A stretch of 64,000 nucleotides of DNA from Deltaproteobacteria bacterium HGW-Deltaproteobacteria-15 (GTDB taxonomy: Bacteria; Desulfobacterota; DSM-4660; Desulfatiglandales; HGW-15), in NCBI GenBank assembly GCA_002840535.1, contig PHBH01000028.1, positions 109,932 to 173,931 on the forward strand. The letters are read 5' to 3'. Below are positions 43,921-52,116 of this stretch, piece by piece. Position 1 is the stretch's first letter; every line of letters begins with the position of its first letter. Below the pieces are notes generated by a model. The model saw nothing but the letters and a program-made list of their open reading frames with translations, made no database searches and had not been told where the DNA came from. The position numbers and the translations under genes were made by a program.

Positions 43921-44622
43921 ATGGGGAAAAGCGATAAGGAGATCACCTTCCTGGGGAAGGACACGGACTTCGAGGGAAGCCTCCGTTTCGAGGGAACCCT
44001 TCGAATCGACGGATCTCTTAAAGGAGAGATCAACTCCACTGGAAACCTGGTAATCGGAGAATACGCACTGGTCAAGGCGAATATCCACGTCTCCTACGTT
44101 GTAGTCAGCGGGGAGGTTCACGGGGATATTGTCGCCGATCAGCGGGTTGATCTCCGTGCCCCTGCCAAGGTCTTCGGAAATATTGTTGCACCCGCCGTTG
44201 TAATGGACGCAGGGGTGATCTTCGAGGGCCGCACCAGGATGTATCAGGCCCGGGAGGCTATGGATGAGCCTGAGACCGCGGTTGTAGGAGTGGATGAGTA
44301 CAGAGGGAGTCCGCCGGAGGGGCTCACCGCTGTCTACGGTATTGTAACGGATCAGGAGTCAGGGAAGCCGATCAAAAAAGTCACGATTGAATGCAAAGGA
44401 CAGGAAAAGAAGAAAACAGAGACGAATTCTTCCGGGTATTACGAACTCATCAACCTGAAGGAGGGGGAGTGGAGTCTCAAGGCGGATGCAAAGGGATACA
44501 GGAGCGAGAAGGCCAGCGTCACAATTTCAGGAGAAGGGACCTTCCGGCAGAACTTTGAACTGACACGCAAGAGCGGTTCCTCCTTCTTCCTGGGAAAAGC
44601 CAAAAAAAATGAAGGACCTTGA
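43921..44622 (+). CDS. Bactofilin fused to a carboxypeptidase-regulatory-like domain
   Basis: Residues ~8-115 are a bactofilin beta-helix core (FLGKDTDFEGSLRFEGTLRI, GSLKGEINSTGNLVIGEYAL, VVSGEVHGDIVADQRVDLRA), a polymer-forming cytoskeletal fold. Residues ~138-222 are a CarboxypepD_reg/Cna-B-like beta-sandwich (VYGIVTDQESGKPIKKVTIE, GYYELINLKEGEWSLKADAK). The second domain is usually extracellular, so the fusion is unusual because bactofilins are cytoplasmic. No signal peptide is visible. It follows the RND gene by 21 bases and may share its transcript. Confidence 0.88.
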   Translation: MGKSDKEITFLGKDTDFEGSLRFEGTLRIDGSLKGEINSTGNLVIGEYALVKANIHVSYVVVSGEVHGDIVADQRVDLRAPAKVFGNIVAPAVVMDAGVIFEGRTRMYQAREAMDEPETAVVGVDEYRGSPPEGLTAVYGIVTDQESGKPIKKVTIECKGQEKKKTETNSSGYYELINLKEGEWSLKADAKGYRSEKASVTISGEGTFRQNFELTRKSGSSFFLGKAKKNEGP

Positions 44623-44992
44623 ACCAAAAGAGTGCAAAAGAGACCGAAAACGCGAGAAAAACAGAGTTCCTGCAATTCGCCATTCTGGTCTCCCATTGGT
44701 GAAAGAAAGTTAACCGCCTGTAATCATACGCTCTTCTTGCTTCCCAAATCCCGCCTGATATTTATGGGTTAAGGATGGCGGAGATTATCCTTCGTGAGCA
44801 AGGGTATTTAGGGAGACCCAATGCGGGTCTGCCCCCTAACTTTTCCTGCCACATATTCAGCTTTGACAACCCCTCCTTTCTTTATAATAGTCCCCATCAG
44901 CAAGAAAACTTGTCTCTCATTTATCCGGTCTCCCATTAACCTGATTTCCCTAGTAACTGCCCCTTGTTCCAAGACATGCTTTCGGAGGAGTG
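44623..44992. other. Intergenic region with a hairpin upstream of the histidine kinase
   Basis: No gene is supported. TTAGGGAGACCC (44808-44819) pairs with GGGTCT (44825-44830) and, past a 3-base bulge, CCCTAA (44834-44839), followed by CTTTTCC. It may be a weak terminator or a repeat half. Confidence 0.45.
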
Positions 44993-45781
44993 ATGATTGC
45001 ATCGATCAAGCAGATGACCCAGTCCATTCGCTTCGAGGGAGGCGACTTGGACAAGAGTCTCCCCTACGCTTTGCAAACAGATGCCATTGCTACATTGGCC
45101 GGCGGGATAGCTCATCAGTTCAATAATGCTCTCGTGGCCATCGTGGGCAGTATCGATCTCCTTCAGCTGGATCTCTCAGGGAATCCCGAGGTGGACAAGT
45201 ATGCAAAAAACATGTTGTCCGCCGTGAAGAGGATGACCCGCATCACAGATCAGTTGCTGGCGTACGCCAGGAGGGGAAATTACCAGCCCGTACTCGTATC
45301 CCTCAACGATATCGTTGAAATGATTCATCCTGAAATCGCACGGGAGATGAGTGTCGATATTCATCTTGAGAAAGACCTGGCAAAGGACCTCCCGCAGATT
45401 CTGGCAGATCCGGCTCAGTTGCAGATGGTCGTCTCCGCGCTTGTGGAAAACGCCAAAGAAGCCATGGAAGGACCGGGATATATCCGGATTGCCACGAGAG
45501 AGGATTTTCTCGGGGCAATGCCTCATATACCAGGTCAAAGTGTCGGTCGATGCGCATGCATCCAGGTCTCGGATACAGGAAAGGGAATGTCTGAGGAGGT
45601 CAAGGGGAGGATATTTGAACCCTTCTTCACTACAAAGTTAATCGGGAGAGGACTCAGCATGGCCGCCGTGTACGGCATCGTCAAGAACCACGATGGATCG
45701 ATCATCGTTGATTCGACGCCGGGCATGGGAACGACGGTGCGGATCTACCTGCCGGCGGCAAAAGCGGAGATCCAGCAGTAA
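44993..45781 (+). CDS. Sensor-less histidine kinase
   Basis: The H-box is LAGGIAHQFNNALVAIVGSI near residue 38, then an N-box (LVENAKEAME), G1 (VSDTGKGMS), F (IFEPFFTTK) and G2 (GRGLSMAAVYGIVK) motifs, giving a complete HisKA/HATPase_c core of 262 residues. There is no PAS, GAF, HAMP or membrane segment, and no response regulator nearby, so the input must come from a partner protein. The form resembles kinases that usually follow PAS domains. ATG at 44993 has GGAGGAG four bases upstream; the track starts at the GTG one codon earlier. Confidence 0.88.
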   Translation: MIASIKQMTQSIRFEGGDLDKSLPYALQTDAIATLAGGIAHQFNNALVAIVGSIDLLQLDLSGNPEVDKYAKNMLSAVKRMTRITDQLLAYARRGNYQPVLVSLNDIVEMIHPEIAREMSVDIHLEKDLAKDLPQILADPAQLQMVVSALVENAKEAMEGPGYIRIATREDFLGAMPHIPGQSVGRCACIQVSDTGKGMSEEVKGRIFEPFFTTKLIGRGLSMAAVYGIVKNHDGSIIVDSTPGMGTTVRIYLPAAKAEIQQ

Positions 45782-45860
45782 AGAAAGAGGCCTCACGCAA
45801 AGGCGCAAAGACGCTAAAGGGAGGAAGAACAAGACGGCGCAAAGAGAACCCTAGGCTTAA

Positions 45861-45891
45861 CGTAGGATGGGTAGAGCGCAGCGAAACCCAT
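45861..45891. repeat. Short hairpin repeat (GATGGGTTTCGCT..AGCGAAACCCATC family)
   Basis: GTAGGATGGGTAGAGCGCAGCGAAACCCATC is nearly the complement of the unit at 20823-20853; a third, partial copy is at 33512-33540. Confidence 0.65.
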
Positions 45892-45916
45892 CGATTAAGC
45901 AAGAGCATAGCAAACA

Positions 45917-45952
45917 AAAAGGCCGGGCAGGAATGATCCTGCCCGGCCTTTT
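45917..45952. terminator. Strong bidirectional intrinsic terminator
   Basis: A 16-bp perfect stem, AAAAGGCCGGGCAGGA with TCCTGCCCGGCCTTTT, has a 4-base loop. A/T tracts on both sides serve both the histidine kinase (+) and groEL (-) genes. Confidence 0.9.
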
Positions 45953-45965
45953 CAATTCGCTCCTG

Positions 45966-47588
45966 CTAATACATGTCCTCTGACGGCATTTGAGGCATGG
46001 GAGCTTTTTCCTTCTTCGGTTTTTCCGCGACCATCGCTTCGGTGGTCATCAAGAGACCGGCAACCGAGGCCGCGTTCTGGAGCGCAAAGCGGGCCACCTT
46101 TGTAGGATCGATGATCCCCGCCTTGAGAAGATCCTCGTACTCGCCCGTGTCCGCGTTGAAGCCGAAGTTCCCTTTCCCGTCCAACACGCGCTGAACGACT
46201 ACCGACCCCTCGAACCCGGCGTTATTTGCGATCTGCCGCATGGGCTCTTCCAGGGCCTTCTTGATCAGCTTGATGCCAAGAGCCTGATCCCCCTCGAGTT
46301 CCAGCTTGTCCAGGGCCTTCAAGGCGCGGAGAAAAGCGACGCCGCCTCCCGGCACGATTCCTTCCTCGACAGCTGCGCGGGTGGCATTGAGCGCATCTTC
46401 AACCCTGTCCTTCTTTTCCTTCATTTCGAGCTCTGTGGCGGCCCCGACATTGATCACGGCCACGCCGCCGATCAATTTTGCAAGGCGCTCCTGGAGCTTT
46501 TCCCGATCATAATCGCTGGTGGTCTCCTCGATCTGGGCCCTGATCTGTTTTACCCTGCCTTCAAGGGCCTGCCTGCTTCCGCCGCCGTCGACAATCGTCG
46601 TGTTGTCCTTGTCGATGGTGATTCGTTTGGCTTTTCCAAGGTCTTCGAGAGTCAGCTTCTCCAGCTTGATCCCCAAGTCCTCGCTGACCACCTTGCCTCC
46701 GGTCAGGATTGCTATATCTTCCAGCATGGCCTTCCGCCTGTCGCCGAAACCCGGCGCCTTTACCGCCGCGCACTTGATGGTTCCCCTCAGCTTGTTCACC
46801 ACCAAGGTTGCCAAGGCTTCGCCTTCAATATCCTCGGCAATGATCAGGAGAGGCTTCCCCATCCTCGCGACCTGCTCCAGGATAGGAACAAGGTCCTTCA
46901 TGACGCTGATCTTCTTCTCGTTCAAGAGGATGAGGGGATCTTCCAGATGGATCTCCATCTTCTCGGCATTGGTTACAAAGTAGGGGCTGAGATACCCGCG
47001 GTCAAACTGCATGCCTTCGACGATCTCCAGGGTGGTCTCCATGACCTTGGCTTCCTCGACCGTGATCACCCCTTCCTTCCCGACCTTTTCCATCGCCTCG
47101 GCGATGATGTCCCCGATGGTGGTGTCGTTGTTGGCCGACACTGTGCCTACCTGGGCGATTTCTTTCTTCTCTTTAGTGGGCTTCGAGAGCCGTCTCAGCT
47201 CTTCCACCACGACTTCAACCGACTTTTCGATGCCGCGCTTCAATGCCATGGGATTGACACCGGCGGTTACCAGCTTGATGCCTTCCCGGTATATGGACTG
47301 GGCGAGAATCGTTGCGGTGGTCGTGCCGTCACCGGCCACATCAGAGGTCTTGGAGGCTACCTCCTTGACCATTTGCGCGCCCATGTTTTCGAATTTGTCT
47401 TCAAGCTCGATTTCCTTCGCCACCGTGACGCCGTCTTTTGTCATTTTGGGGGATCCCCATGATTTCTCGATGAGGACATTTCTTCCCTTCGGCCCGAGTG
47501 TCACACGGACAGCTTCGGCCAGCGTATCCACACCCTTGATCATTTTCTCTCTGGCCTTTGCACTATAATGGATCTCTTTGGCTGCCAT
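45966..47588 (-). CDS. groL: Chaperonin GroEL
   Basis: A 540-residue group I chaperonin with the family signatures: [20 protein letters not shown] at the nucleotide site, [15 protein letters not shown], and [18 protein letters not shown] near residue 405. It forms the folding cage with GroES in the cytosol. The C terminus is [12 protein letters not shown] rather than the common Gly-Gly-Met repeat tail. The start is 14 bases after groES. Complete. Confidence 0.98.
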   Translation of the reverse strand: MAAKEIHYSAKAREKMIKGVDTLAEAVRVTLGPKGRNVLIEKSWGSPKMTKDGVTVAKEIELEDKFENMGAQMVKEVASKTSDVAGDGTTTATILAQSIYREGIKLVTAGVNPMALKRGIEKSVEVVVEELRRLSKPTKEKKEIAQVGTVSANNDTTIGDIIAEAMEKVGKEGVITVEEAKVMETTLEIVEGMQFDRGYLSPYFVTNAEKMEIHLEDPLILLNEKKISVMKDLVPILEQVARMGKPLLIIAEDIEGEALATLVVNKLRGTIKCAAVKAPGFGDRRKAMLEDIAILTGGKVVSEDLGIKLEKLTLEDLGKAKRITIDKDNTTIVDGGGSRQALEGRVKQIRAQIEETTSDYDREKLQERLAKLIGGVAVINVGAATELEMKEKKDRVEDALNATRAAVEEGIVPGGGVAFLRALKALDKLELEGDQALGIKLIKKALEEPMRQIANNAGFEGSVVVQRVLDGKGNFGFNADTGEYEDLLKAGIIDPTKVARFALQNAASVAGLLMTTEAMVAEKPKKEKAPMPQMPSEDMY

Positions 47589-47602
47589 TCCTTAACCTCC
47601 TC

Positions 47603-47890
47603 CTATTGAACAATTGCAAGAATATCGTCTTCTCTCATGATCAGATGCTCAACCCCGTCCACCTTGATCTCCGACCCGGAATACTTTCCAAAGAGGACCT
47701 TATCCTTTTCCTTGACTTCCAGGGGAATTCTTTCTCCCTTGTCGTTGACCTTTCCCGGCCCTACAGCAATCACCTTCCCCTCCTGCGGTTTTTCCTTGGC
47801 GGTATCGGGGATAATGATCCCGCCGGAGGTTTTCTCTTCCTGTTCGATTCTGAGAACCAGAACCCTGTCGTTCAACGGCTTGATCTTCAT
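47603..47890 (-). CDS. groS: Co-chaperonin GroES
   Basis: The 95-residue lid protein starts [20 protein letters not shown] and has the mobile loop [19 protein letters not shown] that docks onto GroEL, and the conserved [14 protein letters not shown]. It is the first gene of the groE operon. The ATG has AGGAGGATT upstream. Confidence 0.97.
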   Translation of the reverse strand: MKIKPLNDRVLVLRIEQEEKTSGGIIIPDTAKEKPQEGKVIAVGPGKVNDKGERIPLEVKEKDKVLFGKYSGSEIKVDGVEHLIMREDDILAIVQ

Positions 47891-48007
47891 TCAAATAATC
47901 CTCCTAAAATGTTTTGAAGTATTTGTCCTTCGAAGATGAAAGGGCAAAAAGACATCCGCGGTAGTCCTAAATGGTTGATCTCTCTCCTGGAATTCTATTA
48001 ACCAAGA

Positions 48008-48035
48008 AATATAAACACCCTTTGGGTGTTGTCAA
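48008..48035 (-). promoter_or_regulatory. groE promoter with palindrome filling the spacer
   Basis: On the minus strand TTGACA (48035-48030), 16 bases, TATATT (48013-48008). The spacer is occupied by a perfect 7-bp inverted repeat AACACCC-AAA-GGGTGTT (48014-48030). It is not the HrcA/CIRCE sequence, so another repressor may bind. The -35 box overlaps the end of the upstream gene. Confidence 0.7.
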
Positions 48036-49180
48036 GAACCGGATCTGTTTTTCCCCAGATCCTTTCTGTAAACCCGGTGCCGCTTGTAGACGGTTCCCCC
48101 TGCCCATTCGGACACGGCGCGCATCTTTCTGTTTGTCTCCATCTGGTGATGGGTGTCCACCACGCGCATGCCCGCCTTGCGCGATGATTTCCACAACTCC
48201 ATCATCAACAGCAGATCGATTCCTAGCCCGCGGTACTCCTTTTTTATTGCCCCGAGCAGGAGCACGAGTTGCTCCGCTTTTTTCATGGAGCGAAGTATCT
48301 TCAGAAAACCGAATGGGAGAAACCGCCCCCTGGCTCTTCGGATGCCGGGACTGAAATCCGGAATCCCGATGACAAACCCGAGGAGCTCGTTCTTCTTTTT
48401 GACACCAAGGAGAAAACGGGAGTCCACCAGCGACATGTAGCGCCGGAGCAGCAAATCCATCTCTTCATCATCCAGGGGTGAGAATCCATAGATCTCCTCC
48501 TCTGCGTAGGACTCGTTCATCAAGCGAAAGGCCGGTTTCGCCCATATCCTCGCCTCCTTTTTTTTGTATATCCGCACGACCTCCAGGCTGCCCCTTTTCA
48601 GAATGCGGTCGTACATCCTGCAGTACCGGTCAGGGAAATCGGCCGGCCACTCTATACGATAGGTCACATAGTCGATCTCCTTCTCGTATCCTCGTAATTC
48701 AAGAGCCCGGGGCATCCAGTCGTAATTGTAGTAAGTGCTGATCGTCGGAGGATGTTCGAATCCCTCAATGAGGAACCCGGACGGGTCCTGATCTGAGAAG
48801 CCGAAAGGACCGACTACTCTATCCATCCCCTTGCCCCTCGCCCAGTTCTCGACGGATTCCAGGAGCGGTTTCAGCACCGCATCCTCCTCTTCGAAGGATT
48901 CCAGACAGGCAAAGCGCGCATCTTTCTTCGACTTCAGGCGATTATGCCGGCGATCGATGATTCCCATGATCCGGCCGACGATCTCGGCCCCGCTGAGTGC
49001 GAGAAGAAGGGTAGTGTCGCAGTGTGCAAAGGCCTTGTTCTTTTCCGGATTGAAGTACGACCATTCATCCAGATAAATCGGCGGGAGCCAGTTCCGATGA
49101 TGGGCGTGGATTTTTTCAGGAAGAAAGATGAATTTTTTGAGATCCCTGCGGCAGGTCACCTGGCGGACGGTCACTTCCAT
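48032..49180 (-). CDS. GNAT-fold N-acyltransferase, candidate bacterial ceramide synthase
   Basis: The 382-residue protein contains a duplicated GNAT-like fold. The N-terminal part has FLPEKIHAHHRNWLPPIYLD, then VVGPFGFSDQDPSGFLIEGF; the C-terminal half contains LLGAIKKEYRGLGIDLLLMM, an acyl-CoA-loop-like segment. Proteins of this type sit beside serine palmitoyltransferases in Bacteroidetes, and the Caulobacter ceramide synthase is of GNAT type. Its position, 15 bases after a dedicated ACP in a sphingolipid-type operon, supports N-acylation of a long-chain base. Activity is inferred; a simple N-acetyltransferase is the alternative. Confidence 0.7.
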   Translation of the reverse strand: MEVTVRQVTCRRDLKKFIFLPEKIHAHHRNWLPPIYLDEWSYFNPEKNKAFAHCDTTLLLALSGAEIVGRIMGIIDRRHNRLKSKKDARFACLESFEEEDAVLKPLLESVENWARGKGMDRVVGPFGFSDQDPSGFLIEGFEHPPTISTYYNYDWMPRALELRGYEKEIDYVTYRIEWPADFPDRYCRMYDRILKRGSLEVVRIYKKKEARIWAKPAFRLMNESYAEEEIYGFSPLDDEEMDLLLRRYMSLVDSRFLLGVKKKNELLGFVIGIPDFSPGIRRARGRFLPFGFLKILRSMKKAEQLVLLLGAIKKEYRGLGIDLLLMMELWKSSRKAGMRVVDTHHQMETNRKMRAVSEWAGGTVYKRHRVYRKDLGKNRSGS

Positions 49181-49195
49181 GTCTGGTTCCTGATT

Positions 49196-49447
49196 TCATC
49201 CCTTGCTCAAACGATTTTCCAGATATTGCACAATGTCGGATACGGTCGTGAAGGCCCTGATCTGTTCATCCGGTATCTCGATGCCGTACTGGTCTTCCAG
49301 TTGAAAGAGCATTTCTATCGCCATGAACGAATCCATCTCCAGGTCGTCCGCAAGCGAAGAGCTCAACAGAATTGTTTTTTCATCGCGGTGAAGAGTCTCG
49401 GCAAGAACCTGGACTACCTTGCCTGCGATTTCCTCTTTGCTTGCCAT
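49196..49447 (-). CDS. Acyl carrier protein of the sphingolipid-type operon
   Basis: An 83-residue acidic four-helix protein with the phosphopantetheine Ser in DDLEMDSFMAIEMLF (DSF rather than the fatty-acid-synthase DSL). It ends in FTTVSDIVQYLENRL. The ATG at 49447 has GGAG five bases upstream; the track starts two codons earlier at a GTG. A dedicated ACP beside SPT is known from bacterial sphingolipid loci, where it delivers the acyl chain to SPT. Confidence 0.88.
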   Translation of the reverse strand: MASKEEIAGKVVQVLAETLHRDEKTILLSSSLADDLEMDSFMAIEMLFQLEDQYGIEIPDEQIRAFTTVSDIVQYLENRLSKG

Positions 49448-49459
49448 AGTCACTCCGTC

Positions 49460-50698
49460 TCAGTGAAATCTCCTCAGGACAATGGAGGCATTCACGCTGC
49501 CGAACCCGAAAGAGTTTGAAAGGACCACATCGACTTTTGCCGCTCTTGGCTTGTTCGGAACATAGTCGAGATCGCACTCGGGATCGGGGTGTTCGTAGTT
49601 TATGGTAGGGGGAAGGATCTGGTGTTCGATTGCGAGGCACGAGGCAACTGCCTCTATTGCCCCTGCAGCGCCGATAGTGTGCCCGATCATGGATTTCGTG
49701 GAGGACACAGGGGTTCGATAGGCTTGTTTCCCAAACACGGCCTTTATGGCCTTTGTCTCTGCAATATCGTTTGCCTTGGTACCGGTACCGTGAGCATTGA
49801 TATAGCTCACCTCCTCGATTCCAATCCCTGCATTCTGCAGGGCTAACTTCATTGTCCTGGCAGCGTCCTCTCCATCTGTTTTTGGCATGACCATGTGATA
49901 AGCACCACTGGTCATGCCGTAGCCGATGATCTCCGAATAGATGTGCGCTCCCCTCTGCAATGCGTGCTCCAGTTCTTCCATAACCAGGACGGCAGAGCCT
50001 TCCCCTATGACGAACCCGTCCCTCTCGTTGTCAAACGGCCTGCTCGCCTCTCCTGGCGGCCTGCTCGTTCTGGAAAGCACTCGCAGGGAATAGAAGGCGC
50101 CGAATGTGTAAGGCGTGATGGGCGCTTCGGCGCCGCCCGCCAGGATGACGTTCGCCTTGCCGTCCTGGATCTTGTCCAAGGCGTCCCCGATGGCGTGGTT
50201 TCCGGAAGCGCAAGCTGTAGAGATCACCATGTTCGGCCCTAGAAGGCCGTACTGGATTGCAATGTGAGCAGCCACTGCGTTCGGCGTGACCCGCGGCACG
50301 CCTTGGGGGTTGGCCCTGTGAGCGCCTTTCTCCATGCTGGCGACTATTTGCTTCTCGTGAAAAAGGATGCCGCCAAGACCCGAGCCTATGATCACCCCGG
50401 CACGTTCTCTGTCTACATTGTCAAGCTGCAAGCGGCTGTCTTCGATTGCCAGCCTTGCGGAGGACAGTCCGAAGTGAACGAACCGGTCCACTCTACTGGC
50501 CGTCACTTCGGGCATGTACATTGCGGGATGGAAATCTTTGACCTCTGCGGCAATTCTGGTATTGAACCTTGAAACATCGAAGGCCGTAAGACAGTCCACC
50601 CCCGAGCGCCCTTCCAGATTAGCCTTCCAAAAGGGCTCCTTACCAATACCGTTGGGCGCTACTACTCCAAGGCCCGTTATCACGACTCTTTTTTTCAT
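49460..50698 (-). CDS. Beta-ketoacyl-ACP synthase II-like enzyme
   Basis: A 412-residue condensing enzyme of the FabF type. The Cys-His-His set is visible: STACASGNHAIG, YINAHGTGTKAND and SSTKSMIGHTIGAAGAIEA. N-terminal KKRVVITGLGVVAPNGIG matches the family. It would extend an acyl-ACP chain, probably on the ACP encoded 12 bases downstream, perhaps setting the length or branching of the acyl group for the lipid. A separate promoter lies just upstream (50727-50755). Confidence 0.92.
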   Translation of the reverse strand: MKKRVVITGLGVVAPNGIGKEPFWKANLEGRSGVDCLTAFDVSRFNTRIAAEVKDFHPAMYMPEVTASRVDRFVHFGLSSARLAIEDSRLQLDNVDRERAGVIIGSGLGGILFHEKQIVASMEKGAHRANPQGVPRVTPNAVAAHIAIQYGLLGPNMVISTACASGNHAIGDALDKIQDGKANVILAGGAEAPITPYTFGAFYSLRVLSRTSRPPGEASRPFDNERDGFVIGEGSAVLVMEELEHALQRGAHIYSEIIGYGMTSGAYHMVMPKTDGEDAARTMKLALQNAGIGIEEVSYINAHGTGTKANDIAETKAIKAVFGKQAYRTPVSSTKSMIGHTIGAAGAIEAVASCLAIEHQILPPTINYEHPDPECDLDYVPNKPRAAKVDVVLSNSFGFGSVNASIVLRRFH

Positions 50699-50726
50699 GA
50701 AGACTCATCATTGACAGGAATGAGCA

Positions 50727-50755
50727 CTAATATATGATTCCCTATCTCTTTTCAA
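50727..50755 (-). promoter_or_regulatory. Internal sigma-70 promoter of the KAS-ACP-GNAT segment
   Basis: On the minus strand TTGAAA (50755-50750), 17 bases, TATTAG (50732-50727), about 30 bases before the KAS start. Confidence 0.45.
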
Positions 50756-50801
50756 GAAACTTGATGGCCATTGGTACAGTGCGTCATTGGATTCCCAATT
50801 C

Positions 50802-52016
50802 TTACTTCCCCTCTTCCCTTGGATATTGGACATTGGTAATTGGACATTGGACATTGATTCCCATCACCACCCCCTTTGGCCCCAGGACATATCTCCGGCC
50901 CTGCCACCGGATTTCCCTGAGAAATATGGATCTTAGAAAAACTAAAGCCCCGAGAAGGATGCATGGGTACAATGCAAGCAGCCATTTTGCTGCGGGAACC
51001 CGATAACGGTTTGCGGCCCGAAGCATCAGGGCCGCCGCAATCTCGCACATCAGAAAGACCAGACCACTCAACCCCGCCAATGCACCAACAGGATTAAACA
51101 GAGACGATAAGACGGAAAACAGGGCCCATGCCGTTGCCAGGGCCAGGTTCAGGTGGAACACCATGGGGCCGACCCATAGAATGGGATCGATGAATTTCGG
51201 GTAAAGCACCTGCCGCTCAAGATAAGCCAGGAAGCCTAGAACCGACTGTTCCGGCAGAGGGGAAACCAGCCGATTGCCCTTGTCAATTTTCATGGGGACC
51301 CCGTTTTCATAGAGGAGTCTTCCCAGAACCACGTCGTCAACCACGGTTTGCGACCATGCCTCGATGACATTCAGCTTTTCCAGTGTCCGCCGATGCATGG
51401 CAGTACCTCCGCCCCAGGGAGATGGCCGGATTCTCGGGAGCACAAGCAGGAAGGAACCATAGATGGCCTGACAGACACCGCCCAGCGTGGGGGGTGTGGG
51501 ATTGAAATCCCTGAAGGTAGTGACAACGGTCTTCGGGTCCGATTGGAGAGGACGGGTAAACCTCAGGAGCCAGCCCGGATCTGCAATGTTGCCGGAATCG
51601 CAGAACACGATGATTTCCGTCTCAGGCTTCAGGTGATGAATCCCCGCAATCAGGTTATGGTTCTTCTGACCACACGAAGTTGCGCGACCGCTGATGACTT
51701 TGCCGGCATTCCCATACGTTCGACAGAGTCCGTCAATCGCGGGATTAGCCGGATCGTCCTCGCTTTCCAGGATGAACAGCACCCGGTAATTGGGATGGTT
51801 CTGTGTGAGAAGTGTCGCCAGAATCGCTTCCTGATCCGGAGAGGTCCCGGCGATCGGGACAAGCACTTCACAGGGAAAGACGAAACCGGCGGGTCTGAGG
51901 GAATCTTGTGCGAATGGGACGGGAATGACCCCTCTCATTCCACGGGATATGACGCCAATGAGAACGGCTGCAACGACGAGAGTCCATATTGCCAGGACGT
52001 TACTGATTGTATCCAT
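50802..52016 (-). CDS. Ceramide-glucosyltransferase-like GT2/GT21 membrane glycosyltransferase
   Basis: A 404-residue protein with an N-terminal anchor (LAIWTLVVAAVLIGVIS), a GT-A domain, and three or so C-terminal helices (~residues 280-375). Motifs follow GT21/HpnI-type enzymes: EVLVPIAGTSPDQEAILATL, IIVFCDSGNIADPGWLLRF, SPWGGGTAMHRRTLE, VVDDVVLGRLL and the QxxRW-like ERQVLYPKF. It probably glycosylates ceramide or a related lipid at the inner membrane. The last 17 residues (NVQCPITNVQYPREEGK) are encoded by ATTGGAC-type repeats. Confidence 0.82.
   Translation of the reverse strand: MDTISNVLAIWTLVVAAVLIGVISRGMRGVIPVPFAQDSLRPAGFVFPCEVLVPIAGTSPDQEAILATLLTQNHPNYRVLFILESEDDPANPAIDGLCRTYGNAGKVISGRATSCGQKNHNLIAGIHHLKPETEIIVFCDSGNIADPGWLLRFTRPLQSDPKTVVTTFRDFNPTPPTLGGVCQAIYGSFLLVLPRIRPSPWGGGTAMHRRTLEKLNVIEAWSQTVVDDVVLGRLLYENGVPMKIDKGNRLVSPLPEQSVLGFLAYLERQVLYPKFIDPILWVGPMVFHLNLALATAWALFSVLSSLFNPVGALAGLSGLVFLMCEIAAALMLRAANRYRVPAAKWLLALYPCILLGALVFLRSIFLREIRWQGRRYVLGPKGVVMGINVQCPITNVQYPREEGK
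50818..50862 (-). repeat. 7-bp-period repeats forming the C terminus of the GT gene
   Basis: Plus strand GGATATTGGACATTGGTAAT..TGGACATTGGACATTGATT is an ATTGGAC array. In the minus frame it reads NVQCPITNVQYP before the TAA. Confidence 0.7.
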
Positions 52017-52116
52017 AATCCGCCACTAGAGAATGATAGGAAACGGATGAACACGGACTCTCATGGACAGGGCTTTGGGCATCCGTGAATATCCGTGAAA
52101 TCCTTGTCCCAAGACT

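Noticed and set aside
45990-47462. 490-codon plus ORF opposite groEL
   Set aside because: Antisense shadow of a highly conserved gene.
47891-48031. CIRCE element before groES
   Set aside because: TTAGCACTC-N9-GAGTGCTAA is absent; only the AACACCC/GGGTGTT palindrome is seen.
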